In this document: piece after piece, positions 32,432-45,094 of the stretch | How the letters are laid out: each line of letters starts with the position of its first letter | How positions within the stretch are numbered: the stretch's first letter is position 1 | From: Labia minor | Taxonomy: Eukaryota; Arthropoda; Insecta; Dermaptera; Spongiphoridae | Reading direction: 5' to 3' | DNA: 64,000 nucleotides | Assembly (NCBI GenBank): GCA_963082975.1 | Contig: OY720344.1 | Coordinates: forward strand, 17,409,580-17,473,579 | Position numbers and translations under genes: made by a program | The notes under the pieces: model-generated | Database searches by the model: none | The model's input: the letters and a program-made list of their open reading frames with translations, nothing else | What the model was told of the DNA's origin: nothing

Positions 32432-35400
32432 TTATTTTTTTTTTACAGTCACAGAGGAAATACACATTTCAGGATTTCGGGAAAGAATAATCCCGGTTGG
32501 AGTGACTACTGTATTGCTTTGAGGTGTAGGAGTTGCTGCAGGGACGATTGATACTGATAATGAAGGATTATTGGTCAAAGCTTCAATACTTGAAAATTTC
32601 TTTTGGTCCCAACGTTCAATAGTTTCTTGTGGGGCTAAAGAACGTACATCACAAATGACCATGTTACTTTTCGATGTTAAGGTACTGATTGGATTATTTG
32701 AATTATTTGATGCGGTTGTTGTTGTTGTTGTCGTCATCGTCGTGGTGGTGGAAATGGATTGGGTTGTTGTCATAGGTCGACTAATCGTACCTGGCATTAA
32801 TGTAAATGAAATTCCATCAGGATTCATTTGTAATAGATTTGGAACGGGTTTTCTTTTTTGTGTAATTATTTGAGTATTATTGGAAGAATTACTCGTGATG
32901 GTAGCGGTCGGTGTATAGGTAGCAGATGCCGCTCTTCGGAAAGGTAATTCATTTTGGGGTTTGGATGAAGCCGTTGAAGTAGCTGGAAAAATTTGGGTCT
33001 GAACGGGAACTGAAACGGCAGGGTATCCTTCAAAAGAACGAACTCGAGTTTGGACACTTCGGAAATAATTAATAGCCTCATTACTGGCTGATGGGGTTAA
33101 ACTTAGATCACCTGAACGCCAAAATTTCTCTAAAAGCACCATATGACGAAAAAAACTCGAAGCGTTGCCATAAGGTAATTGTAATTTTTGATACATAACT
33201 TTAGTGTTTTTCTCCATTTGAATGGTTGCTGTACATTTATCCCAATTTTGATTAACATATTTATCTTCTATATTCGTGTTGGGGAATTCCAAATTGGCTT
33301 CTAAAGGAAGTTGATCCAGGCCAGGATAAAATGGCCTGTTCACAACATCATCCATTGGATTTCGAAGTGGATTTTGTTCCAAAAGGATTACTGTGCCCCC
33401 ATTCCCGTTGCCAACTGTTCGGAATATTGGATGTGAAACAGAGGATGTTGAGGAAGAGGAGGAGGAGGAAGATGAGGAAGTTGTTGTAGAATTGGAAGTT
33501 GTTGTTTTCACTTTGATACTTGTGGGTGGTTTTTTCATGATCGAAATTTCAGTTAAAGATTCAATATCAACAATTGGCGAAGATGATTCATTCGATGTCA
33601 TTTCATTTTGGAGCTCCTTTTGTTTATCTGGTTGTGTAGATGTTGATTGTTGGTTGTCGTCAAGTTTAGGTTGTGAAGAAATAGCTGCTACCGTATTGTT
33701 ATCTTTAGTCTGATTTGAATGATCATTCCCTTTGCGCTTACGTTTCTTTTTGGTCTTTGAATTTGATGTAGATTCATCAGAACCTGCATCAATTTCAATA
33801 TCATGAAAACATAATATTCTGAAAATATGAAATAACCTTTCATTAATATTACAATTATAAAAATTAATAATTTTAAATATGCCTTTCTAAATCATCTATC
33901 TATAATATCTATTTATTATTATATATATATATATGAATATAATAACTAATTATAGATATTAAATAGTAGTATCATTTATTTATGAGTTCTCTAATCGATA
34001 CATATATTGCCTTTTTGTTGTTTTTAATTATATTGTTTGTTTATTTTCATTATTATTCATTTTAAATAAAATGTATTAGAATTAGACACGACATAAGGCA
34101 GGAAAAATAAATACCTTTTTTTATAAGCATGAATGAACATTTTGTTGCTACCAGTCAATTTAACATTATGTGAATGCTTGATACGAAGAGTGCTATAATA
34201 ACGGCACAACTTGCAGAGGAACATTTTGTCAGTAAGACGAACAGGAATACCATCTTGGGCGAGAGTCTTGTTTATCTCTTGAACGTCAGCACCCAAAGCG
34301 TTCATATGATTTCGAGAGAGACGTCTCTTACAAATACCACATACCATATAATAATCCACCCAATTGTAATGATCTTCACAAAGTGGTATTGGTAAATTTT
34401 GTGGCAATTTATCAGAATCAAGAGGTACCTGAAAGGGAAAAGTATTTTATTTATATTTTTTTAGTAGATTGTTCTATTATTAAATACTTGGTTTGGCTTT
34501 ATATTAGACTATATTGCAACTATCCCTCGATTTACACGGAAGATAGATTCTGCACAAAACCGTGAAAATCAAAATCTTAAATGTAAAACAGTGTAAACAT
34601 ACTAAAATGTGCATAATTCAGTCATTTATTAAAGTAAAAGAAAAGAAAGTCTTCTTGAAATAATGTAAATAAAATTATACTTAGTTCATAAAATAATATA
34701 TATATATATTATATAGAGTTAGTATTTTATTCATTTTACAGAGGGGGAATTCTGCTATTAGCTTTATCAATACATCGTGTATATTTTATAGAAATGAAAT
34801 GATTTTAATGTGTGTTTAATAAAGAATATGCTACAAGATAAGCAGTGAATTATTAATATAATTTTTATTTAATTTTTTGTAGAATTTAAAAAAAAAATGA
34901 GATTCAAAAATTATTTATATACTATACTATATCTACAGGGTAGGACAAATTGCTGATTTAGAGTTAATATAATAGAATTGATTATAGTTATTGATTAATT
35001 TCTTTTAAACACTTTGGAAACACTTCCCTTCTCTTTAAGAGGCGATATTCAATAGTCATCGCGTTCGCACGATTTAGCCCCTTGCGATTTTTTATGGGGC
35101 TATCTAAAGTCCATTGTGTATACCGATCGCCCAAGGAGCCTTACTGAGTTTAAAAACAATATTCATCAGACCGTGGTCAACATACCGGTTGCTTTGTTGG
35201 AAAGAGTCGGTCAAAGTTTTAAGAATCGAGCAAATCAGTGCATTGCTAATGGAGAGCGTCACCTGTCCAATATATTTAAAACATGAAAATAAAATTTTCT
35301 AAGTTGTAGAATAAGTGTTTAAAAGAAATAAATAAATAACTAGAACCACTTCTGATTTATTAACTCTAAGTTGTCCTACCTTGCATATTAGGTTAGCAAC

Positions 35401-38400
35401 CAAATATACATTTTCACCAGTTTTTTGAAATCCGTTAATTTATAAACTGTGTAAAACAAATAACGCGGGTGATATGTGTATAATATATATAATATATGAT
35501 ACCTTTTTCGCAATACTTCTTTTAAGTTTGATAAGCCATTTTCTCCGAATATAATGTTGAGCAGATTTCAAACATCCCAATGCACTGCATTGATTGGTTT
35601 TCATTTGATGACGTTTTTTATTTTCCTTATAACTTGGACAATTTGCTTTACGATCTACATGCCTTATACAAGCATCACATAGACAAGAGTCGGCTGTTAA
35701 ATGTGTCTCAACTGTAAAAATGAAACATCAAAATATTTTATAAAAGCTAATAAAAAATTAATTAAGTAAACATATTTTCATACAAATTGTTTAAAATATA
35801 TATTTTAAAAGGAAAGCAATTTTGATATTTATATATTAAATAATATACATTTTCAATTATTTATATTTGTTTGAAAAATATACTTTTGAATGAATGAGTT
35901 TTAAAATTGTAGAAAATAGTCTAATGATGCAATCTTATTTCGTTATGTTTCAGTGATTATAGATCGACGGTTTGAGCATCAAGTATTAACAGTCTTCCTT
36001 CAACAGATTATTATTTTTTAACTTAATATAAGTTTCAATTAAAAGGGTAAATAGATTTCAAAAGAAACATGTTAAAAGAATAATGTTTACCTTAAAAAAT
36101 GGCAATTGTTTATTTTAAAGTTAATTTCATCTTAAAACAGGAAAATGTCTTAATGTCTTTTAAGTAATTAATAATAAAAATAAATTTAATCTTTGTCTGA
36201 ATTTTTATTTTAAATTTACTTACTTTCAAGTATTTTTTGTTGTCTATCTACAGACTTTAACTGAGCAATATGACATGGAGTATCCAGAGAACCAAATTTT
36301 CCAAAGCAATAGCTGCATACATCGGAACAAAGACGTCCAGGATGAATTGAAAACGAAGAACTCTTTTCAGGAATAATAAGTAAAAATTGCTTGCTAAAAA
36401 ATAATGCATAAAAATATAGATATATATTGGTTTTATGGTTAAGACACATTTAATTTACAGCTATATTTAGTAATATATTTGTTAGTATTTAATAATTATC
36501 CTATTATAAATAAACAATGCTCATATTATCAAAAAAATTTAAGCTGAAAAATTACATTATGAGATATAAAGCCACTACAAAATATAGAAATAATTTTCCA
36601 GATTTTCTTAAATAACGAAATATATACTCGTATTATTTTCTCTAATTTCTGTGAATTTAGTATTTATTTTCTTCATTTATATTATTAACAGATATTATTC
36701 ATCATAATTTAAAAATAAGGAAGAATTATTCTTAAACTAAGATTGGACCAACCAGTTCAAATTTTCTTGGCATCTGGCACACTGGCTAATTAAATATTTA
36801 AAAAAATTGTTAGAATAGAGATACTTCATTTTAAACCAAAAGTGGGCAAATTCTTTTTTAACAAGAGTAGGACTGCCTTAATAGTTGGTCTATCGACGGC
36901 AACACCCCATCCAAAAAAAAAAAACTTTATAGGCAATCGCGCATTTATTCATTGAAAAAATTCAATATTTACTTTGTTATGTTAGTTTTATTTATTTTTC
37001 ATTTTTTTCATTTTTTCCACTGTGACATGATGTGAATAATCCTTTAGTATTGAATGAGATTAGGCTACTAAAATTTTTAATTGACCGGGACCAATGATTC
37101 TTGGATATTGTTATTTGTTAGAATTTTTTTCTCTCGAAAAGCACCTAATTTTATTTAATCATGTGAGTTCCTTGAAGTCGAAATCAGACTAAGTCTCATG
37201 ATTTGAGGATTATGAATGTGCGGCAGTATTAGTAAACTTAAAAATAGTTTATTTTTATTTTTATATTTATAAACTGTAATATAACTACTAATTCATAAAG
37301 GAATATATATATATATATGCATTTTTATTGAACAAATTATTAACCTTTTTGATTCATCATTTTCAGGCGATAATTCACTATTATTGATATCTTCAGTGTT
37401 ATTATTTAAATTAACTTCTAAAAAAAAATTGAATAAAATATAAAATTGTTCTATATATACTAACAATAATGTTAAAAAATTTAAATAGAAATTAACTTAC
37501 CATCAATTTCATCTCCTGCCTGAAAAATAAAAACAAAACATTAATATGAATAGTTTTACTTTATAAATTGGGAAAAACAAATTTAATTATAAAACAAAAT
37601 TTACCTCTTTGCTGATTGAATATTTAATTTGATCATCTTGTTCTTGATCTTCAGAACGATCTTGTTTTAATACCAATTTAAGTGATTTTTTCTTCCTTTC
37701 AGGTGATTTATGCAGTTTAATTATAGTTTTAAGTGTGCCTGTATAATTCCCTTCCAATTTGGATCGATTGGATAATAAGGCGGCCTTGGTTTCAGCAGCG
37801 TCTTTAAGAGATTGCAAGCCTAAAGCTTTTAAAATTATTTCCTTACCTACAATATCTTCTGGGATTTCAGATGAAACATTATTTGTAGCTGCAATTATCT
37901 CGGAATTATTATTTGTATTGGATTCTGTTTCTGGTGCTACGACTTGATCTATTTCCATTAGTTCATCTTTATCATTATTTGATATTGGATTTTGAACAAT
38001 TTCTTCTTCAGGTAGTTTACTTTCAATTTTAGCAAATTCTGAATCATTATTATCTATTACGCCATTCATTTCTCCATTAACACGGCTAATGTTTTCTGTA
38101 TTATAAAATTTCGCTACATCAATTGATGCAAGTACATTTTTAGTAGATTCTTCTGCGTCTTGTATTTTTGTTAATTCGCAAATTACAAAATCTTTAATCT
38201 GATTGGTTTCTTGTTCGGGTAGAATTGGAGGAGGGATGATTGTGTTTGGCGTTGAGGTACATTGTGGCGAGAGGGGGGTGGGTCGTGGCAAATTTAATGT
38301 TGTGGGAGAGTCCTGAATTGTTGGCGGGGGTTCAATCACAGATTGAATTGGACTTGTTGATGCCAGAGATAATTTAGTAGGGATTTCCTCAACTGGCATT

Positions 38401-39977
38401 ATCTCTGAATTGTTGCTGCTATCTTTCAATTCACTTGGTGTTGAAGATGAAATGGTCGAATCAATTTTTCCATTAACAGTTGGATTTTTCTCTTGACTAT
38501 TTATTATTGATTGAGTTGCAAAATCTAGTGATGAAGGGATACCATTCACTTTGGAATTTGATTGTGAAATATTCTCCTCTTGTTCATTAATCTTATCAGT
38601 CTCGACTTTCGCTGTGTCGATGTCTTTTGTGACTGTAGAAACCACCGTCAACACATTAACATTCTCTTCCGATGAGTCAAGCACAGGTGAACTTATTGGT
38701 GATTTCACGTTTGTAAGATTGGGACTGGCAGTATTAGATGAGGGAGGTTTCACTGTCTCTTGAGTATCGTTTGCATTTGGCTTATCACCTTTGTTCGTTT
38801 TACCTGTTGATCGAGCAGTTGTAAAACATTTTGTAAGAGCAGCTCGTGTTTTGTCAATGGAGGATCGCGTTGATCTACGCACTTGAGTTGTCTCAACAGA
38901 ATTTTCTGATAATAAATTATTATTATCAATAAAATCATTGTGACTTAATGAAATAGATTCCCCTTTTAAAACTGTATCACATAATACAGAATCAATTTTA
39001 ATTGAGAATTCTTGGGAAATATCATACTGTTCTACATCGGATAAATCATTTTCTATTGTGCTGATTTCTAAGAAATCTTTACATTCTTCATTTTTTGCCG
39101 TAGTTGTAGAATCTTCCATATTGTATTTTGTCAATTCATTTATGTCATGGACAAGTGTTTTAATACATTTCTTATCATCAATATTATTTGTACCAATCTC
39201 AATTTCAGTGTTGATCATTGTAAGAATTTCCTCTTTTGTTTCTTTTTTCTCAATGACATCACAACTGTCTTTTGTTGTTCCCAAAATATCTTTTTCATCT
39301 TTTAAATTCAAATCCATCTCATCAATATGACTAGGTTCTGAATTTGAATTAATTGTTTCATCTTCTTTAAGTTTGAGATCTATTTTCTGTTCCAATTCAG
39401 TATTATCGATGGGACAATTTTTCCCATTCGATATGATTGTTGTATCATTATTTACATCACTACAATTCTCATTTTCATTAATCGATGAAGATGGATTATC
39501 ATCTGAAGGCATTTCGTTGTTGATTTTTTCCGTTTTTACTGGTAATAATTTTCGTTTTTTCTTTTGGATATTTTCAAAATCATTTAAATCCTTTGAATCT
39601 TCTAATTGTCTTTTTTTACCATTTCTTAAGAGACGGATTGTTTGTGAACTAGATCGTGTGCCATTTCTAGATAATGGACTACCCTGATCCGATTTAAAGG
39701 GCCTAGCTTTTCTTATATTATTTGATTTTTTAATTTGGCCAACTAAATTAGAATTATCTGAATTATTCACCACTTCACTATTTCGTTTCATATGATTCGA
39801 AGAAGCAGAATTACTATTCCTTTTTTTATTAGACAAAATTTGTTTTTTAATTACCTTATTCTTTTTATTTTTATTATTTGCAATGTCTTTTTTTAATGGA
39901 TCAACCGAAGCGGATTCATCATGTGTTTGAACAATTTCTTTCTTAATCATAACACTTTTTTTATCCCTCCCAGCCAT
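32432..39977 (-). CDS. Unrecognised large cysteine-rich, probably nuclear protein, 7 exons, 1514 aa
   Basis: Exons in transcription order: 39977-37605, 37519-37501, 37417-37345, 36393-36224, 35711-35503, 34428-34115, 33818-32432; phases fit throughout (4545 nt with stop). I do not recognise the family. Residues 1-791 are low complexity and charged, with Lys/Arg-rich nuclear-localisation-like stretches near the N terminus (KNKKNKVIKK, KKRKLL). Residues about 822-1053 carry clustered Cys/His pairs spread over three exons (LCSDVCSYCFGK; SCLCDACIRHVDRK; CSALGC; VCGICKRR; FLCKLCRYY), which suggests several zinc-binding modules. A basic stretch follows (KTKKKRKRKG), then Ser- and Thr-rich tracts and a conserved-looking block near MYQKLQLPYGNASSFFRH and VLLEKFWRSGDL. 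A role in chromatin or transcription is inference from composition. The start is the ATG at 39977 (MAGRDKK), in good context; codons upstream have no ATG. Confidence 0.8.
34933..35388 (+). mobile_element. Tc1/mariner-type element, 5' deleted
   Basis: End sequences CAGGGTAGGACAA and, in reverse, AAGGTAGGACAACTTAGAGT are inverted. A transposase C terminus at 35050-35286 reads LAPCDFFxWGYLKS, DRPRSLTEFKNNIHQ, VALLERVGQSFKNRANQCIA, NGERHLSNIFKT and a stop. Lies in an intron of the cysteine-rich gene, on the opposite strand. Confidence 0.75.
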
Positions 39978-40004
39978 TATTATATTCAACTGACTTTATA
40001 ATCA

Positions 40005-40385
40005 CTAAAATTAAAAAAAATAAAAATCATAATAAGTAATAATGTAAGAAAATAAAAAAATAATAAAAATAAAATAATATCAAAAACCAAGAAAATGAAA
40101 CATTCTACAGGTTGGTGGAGGATGATTGAGAAAAAAAGTCAAATTAAACAAAAAAAATGAATCAAATTATTTAAAAAAATAAAGATTGTTGATTTAAAAT
40201 TAACTCATTATAATTCAAAATAATTTATTTAAAATCAAATGATTTTAAAGTTGTTTTAAAAAAAAAGAAAAATTTAAATAAAAAAGAAAAATCTTTTTCG
40301 TTCAAAGGATTGAGGTCACATTTCCAAATTATAAATGTAAAATTAAAAAAATAAAGAAATTAAAATTGAAAAAATTCATGCATAC
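40005..40385 (-). other. Probable 5' UTR intron of the cysteine-rich gene
   Basis: On the minus strand AAAAG|GTATGC at 40386/40385 is a good donor, and TTTTAATTTTAG ending at 40005 is a good acceptor 27 bases before the start codon. The leader exon would then begin upstream of 40386. Splice sites are seen; use is inferred. Confidence 0.5.
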
Positions 40386-40802
40386 CTTTTAAATCAATAA
40401 ACATAATAATTTCTTCAAACATAGAAAAATTATGAATATTTACAAAAAAAAAAAAGTTAAATGAATATGCAAGCCTATCGAGTGAGCGCATTCACCGCAA
40501 ACATCTTCCTGATTTGCGCCACCTATCCTATCATCATAGGCACGTAGTCATTCAATCACTAAAAAAACTGTCAAATTTTATACAAAATGATTTGAATTTA
40601 TCGAAAAATATTTAATCAGAACATTCACTAAAATCCATTGATTTGTTAGAACACAAATAGAATCACATCAAACAAAAAGAAACCAATGATCTTGTGGAAG
40701 AAAATATATTAAATGCATTGTAGATGAAGCTCCATGTTGTGACGAGGGAAAAACACAAATGGCGAAGCTTAGCGGACAAATGATGAACCATACTCAATCA
40801 AA
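40386..40802. promoter_or_regulatory. Divergent (bidirectional) promoter region
   Basis: The interval lies between the putative leader exon of the minus-strand cysteine-rich gene and the mRpL49 start codon. It is richer in GC than the surrounding DNA (40485-40550 and 40735-40850) and carries no recognisable transposon. The leaders of both genes must lie inside it. No TATA box placement is convincing. Confidence 0.5.
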
Positions 40803-43708
40803 ATGGCTACTCAACTTAGCGGATGTTTGCGAATATTTGCTCCGCGGGTAAATACTTGCTACTTTCAAAACTTCTTCTATTTTTTATTATTTATTAATAT
40901 AATTCCAAAAATATTATTTCCTAAAAATTATATATAGATAAGTCAGATACGATTGAGATCAACAGAATCATTATTAAATAATTATCCTAGCTATATTAAA
41001 ACCTCATCACCTGACGAATGGAATCATGTAACAAATTTATTTCCAAAAAAATATATACCTAATCCATCTATCAAAACGGAATATCCCTCCGGTTGGAAAC
41101 CACAGACAGGTATAAATCAATGTAATTTGTTTTTGTTTTTTAAATAATTTCCTTTTATACAATCAAATTTCCTAAAACAAAAGCAATAAAGTTTTTTTTC
41201 CAAATTGACATTTAGGGACATTTTAATAAATTATTTTTGTGTATTTTATTAAATTAGATATTTTTATTTATTATATAATTATAAATTGTTTAATCATTCT
41301 TTCTAAGTATTTTGAAAGCGTTTGCTTACTATCTTTTCAATTATTTATTTTTTTAATAAATACGGAATTATAATTATTATTATTATTAATATTAAAATAT
41401 TAATTTAATTTTAAAAATTGTTTATATTTTTTTATTTATTTATTATATTTATTTTAGCATTACCTGAAAATTGTCAATATTTTATTGAAAGAAATAAAAA
41501 TCATATGTTACCAATTTATTTAGATATAAGCCGTCGTGGAACTTTGAAAATTACCATTATAAAAAGAATTCATGGAGATATATGGGTAAGAACTTTTAAT
41601 CATATTTCTTATAAATAAAAAATAAATTAAACATTGTAATGATTTAGGATAATAAGATATAATTGAACGATGATTATTTAGTAGATTTTCATATATGGAC
41701 TTTGAGCCTGTAGCTAATACCATTTTATTCTGTTTTAATTGCAATATAACATTGACATAAGGAATATAATACATCCTCTTTTCATCCATCGCCCATCTTG
41801 TATATTTATTCATAATTTACATATTTAAATAGTATATTAATCTATCTGAAAATTATTATATGTTGATAGTAGTTTAATTTCTAGTTAATTATCCAGTTAT
41901 GATAATATTTCTATTATAATGGGTATTTATTTATCTTTGATTGAATTTATTATACAATTAATGAATTTAATTTAAATTTTTATGGATTAATAAGTATTTT
42001 ATTTTAAATCTGATATATTGTTATATATGTAATAATTAGATGTATATGTTACGGTAAAAGTAGATATTGCGGCAAATGTGCACATTAGCCTCCTCATTTG
42101 GGTAATGTGCATTCAACTAACATTTACAATTTCCAATAAGGGAAATCTACATTGAATTCACAATGACCATGTCGTTTTGGTAAATGTGAGCATACAAAAT
42201 ACGAAATCGAGTACATATAGCAACTTGTATTCTTTCTCGACGTTGGATTTCATCAACGACTTGCAACTTATCCCGACGTTGAATCCCGACAACAACCTTT
42301 CGGTGGGGGCAAGGTGGTGGGTATCTCCATTTTAGCTGAGATAATATTTTTTGTAAGTTGGATAAACAGCAACTTGAATTCTACCCCGACCTTGAATTCC
42401 TACGACTTTTCGGTGGGGGCAAGGTGGTGGGTATCTCTATTTAGATGAGATTATATTTTTGCAAGTTGGATAAACAGCAGCTTGAATTCTAAATTTTTTT
42501 TTTTTTCAAGGTAAGTTTCATGAACCCACCTACACGTACTGATAGAGATAAAAAAGAGAAAACATAGTCAAAATATGTCACCCACAGAGCATTCATATAG
42601 GAGGAATACACTGTCTAATTAATTACTTTTTATTAATTAAAATAAAAGAGATCTTAAAAAAAGTTGCACATAAAGTTGTTCAGAATCATTCAAGGAACAC
42701 CTCAAAGTAAGTTTCAACCACCTACCTTGTTGGGCCCGTCTCCTGTATAATTACCATATATTATGTTTATTTAAATCAATTTTTTTTTACTGCAACAACA
42801 TTTTTAATTTACTTGTATTCCACCTTTCCTTAAAATACGAAGGTAAGAGTATACATTTACCAAAACGTAAAGGCAGGTGTACACATTTGCCGGGAAATGT
42901 ACATATACATTATATTCAGTTTACTTATACCTAACTTTTGTTACAGTAAATGTACACTCTTGGGAAATGTACACATTTACCGGAAAATGTATACATTTCC
43001 CAAGAATGTACATTTACCGTAACATATATATATATATATATGTATTGGTGAGGAATTTCGATATACCCAAATAAAGACATTTACAAATCCATTACTTTTG
43101 AAAATTTTTGTAATTTATTCAATTTATGAAAAAGATGTATGTTTCTATAATAATTACATACATGAATATATGTAGTTATAGTTTGTGATAATTTTACAAA
43201 AAAATAATTGTGAAAAATATGTTGCCCAAAACAACATGAAAGTGGGAATGAATTAATTATTGTATTTGTGTATTTCTCTTATTGGAAGAAATAAAAAATG
43301 AATGGTGTGTACTTTCTTTAACAAAAACATTTGTTAATATATGAAAATATATTTAATAAATTATAGGCATGATACATTTGGATTATGTAGTTGTATTAAT
43401 AAATAAAAGCAACTGTAAAGTGTTTTTGTATAAATTAGAACAGGATTGACATCCAACAATATTTACAATAAGGAAATTTACTAATTTAAAAGTTCATACA
43501 AAAATATTGATATATTATTTAAATTTTGAATTTTAATTATTTATTTTATAATTTTTAGCTTTTAAAAAATGAAATAACTGAATTTTTTAAAGAAAGATAC
43601 CCAAATAGAAATATACGAATACAACTACATGAAGTGGCTAGACAAATCCAAATAAAAGGTGATTGGGTTAATCTTTTAAAGGAGGAACTTCTAAAAAAAG
43701 GATTTTAA
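40803..43708 (+). CDS. mRpL49: Mitochondrial large ribosomal subunit protein mL49 (MRPL49), 4 exons, 161 aa
   Basis: Exons: 40803-40847, 40947-41109, 41458-41585, 43559-43708; total 486 nt, phases consistent. The product belongs to the mL49/IMG2 family of the mitoribosome large subunit. Seen: a short N terminus with Arg and hydrophobic residues (MATQLSGCLRIFAPR) suited to mitochondrial import; then YPSGWKPQT, LPENCQYFIERNKNHMLPIY, RGTLKITIIKRIHGDIW, and a C-terminal block QIQIKGDWVNLL ending in LLKKGF. These match the family order and its usual length of about 165 residues. An upstream ATG at 40759 opens a different frame that ends at a stop just inside intron 1, so 40803 is preferred. Intron 3 (41586-43558) carries a terminal-inverted-repeat element. 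Confidence 0.93.
42043..43026 (+). mobile_element. Terminal-inverted-repeat element in mRpL49 intron 3
   Basis: Left end TATATGTTACGGTAAAAGTA and, in reverse, right end TATATGTTACGGTAAATGTA match at 19 of 20 bases. Inside is a 106-bp tandem duplication (42264-42369, 42370-42477; TTTCGGTGGGGGCAAGGTGG in both). The right end holds several alternating copies of AATGTACACATTTACC-like motifs in both directions. No transposase; superfamily not assigned. Confidence 0.75.
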
Positions 43709-43803
43709 AGAAAAAAATATTTTTCTTTATATAAATAATTTATATACTTTTTTATAAATGATTAGCAAGTTGTTTTTTTTTTTTTGTATAAAAAAATATA
43801 TAT

Positions 43804-43809
43804 AATAAA
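43804..43809 (+). promoter_or_regulatory. Polyadenylation signal AATAAA for mRpL49
   Basis: AATAAA about 96 bases after the mRpL49 stop, followed by a T-rich stretch, which fits a short 3' UTR. Confidence 0.55.
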
Positions 43810-44826
43810 GATTATATAAATTATAAAATTATTTTGTTTTAATTATTGTTTCATCATTTTAATTATTATATAAATAAATTTTTTTGAAAGGTTTCCTATT
43901 TACATTGAAGAAAAGAATAAAATACAAAAAAAAATATGGCAAGAAAAATGAGATAATGGCAAGAGAAAAATTAAAATTAATTAAAAAAGTGCATAAAAAT
44001 ATCTTACAAAAAGCAGATTGAGATAGGAACAAATGTGATCCTTAAAGTAATTTATAAAAAAATTTATACAATTTATTAATAATTATGTCAAAAAAATGTT
44101 TTTTTTTTCTAAATTCACTTGCATTTTATCCACAAATTGCACTCCGTTCTTATAAAATTATCTACAATTTTCAATTACATCCTATAAATAAATTTATATA
44201 TATATAATTATTAAATTAAAATACTTAATAACAAAATTTAACACAACCATTATTTAAATTATTATACTAAAATGTATAATTATGAATATATTGTCCTTTC
44301 ATTAAGTAATTATAGCAATGTGTGATATATATAATACAATAAATTATACTTTTTTAATGATTTTGTTTTTTAAATAAGTTACAAAAATTGTTTTAATATT
44401 AATTTAAAAAAATGCTCATATTGTTATGATTGAAATTAAAAAAAAACATAAATATGACACAATAAAATTCAGGAATTAATTAAACTATTAAAAATAGACA
44501 GTTATTATCAATAGTTAAAAAAATATTTAATTAGGTAGATTTCAAGCAAAAAAATGTGCTAAAATTTTTTAAATCTTTTTTGTTCGAACTCATCTTTCAA
44601 TTAATTAATTATATAGTTTCTTAATATCTTCTATTTTATATAATAGAAAATTAGAAGTGTTAATCAATCAAAGCAAATTTTAAATTTATTCAAATATCGA
44701 TATTAATTATTACTATTAATTAATAATTAAAGAATACAGATACTTTTTTTTTGTAGAACATGAAAATATATATCATGGGAATTTTATAAAAATTCTCAAA
44801 TAGCTTATTTTTTTAATTGTTTAATA

Positions 44827-45094
44827 CAAGGAGCAACCCCCGCCAAGTCTAATGGTACAATATTATTTTATTGGTATCCTAAATTTTTTGCAGACCACTT
44901 GATTACTGTTAATTTAAATATTTATTTTAATAATTACTACAACAATAAAACGATTTTTTGAGACCTTGAAAGAAACATGTATTATATGTATTATTAATTA
45001 AATATTGAAGATTTAATAATTTTTTTGTCTGCAATCCGCCAAGAAATGTCGAACTTTCGTATGATCCTTTGATAAAAATGGTTGCTCACCACTG
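44827..45094 (+). mobile_element. hAT-type non-autonomous element, 268 bp
   Basis: Ends CAAGGAGCAACC and GGTTGCTCACCACTG are imperfect inverted repeats, flanked by perfect 8-bp duplications GTTTAATA at 44819-44826 and 45095-45102. Intergenic between mRpL49 and ihog; strand arbitrary. Confidence 0.8.

Noticed and set aside
32571..32873. Plus-strand frame with valine-rich tracts opposite the last exon
   Set aside because: Antisense shadow of ACA/ACG threonine codon runs in the real minus-strand exon.
37759..39687. Several plus-strand frames of 60-104 codons
   Set aside because: Shadows of the 791-codon first exon of the minus-strand gene; Ser/Phe-rich composition fits antisense of Asn/Lys/Glu codons.
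39978..39989. Upstream in-frame start for the cysteine-rich protein
   Set aside because: The codon there is TTG; the first ATG is at 39977.
40759..40850. Earlier ATG before mRpL49
   Set aside because: Frame ends at a stop right after the exon 1 donor and does not join to exon 2.
42264..42477. Possible CRISPR-like or satellite repeat
   Set aside because: Only two units of about 106 bases in direct contact, no spacers; it is a tandem duplication inside a transposon.
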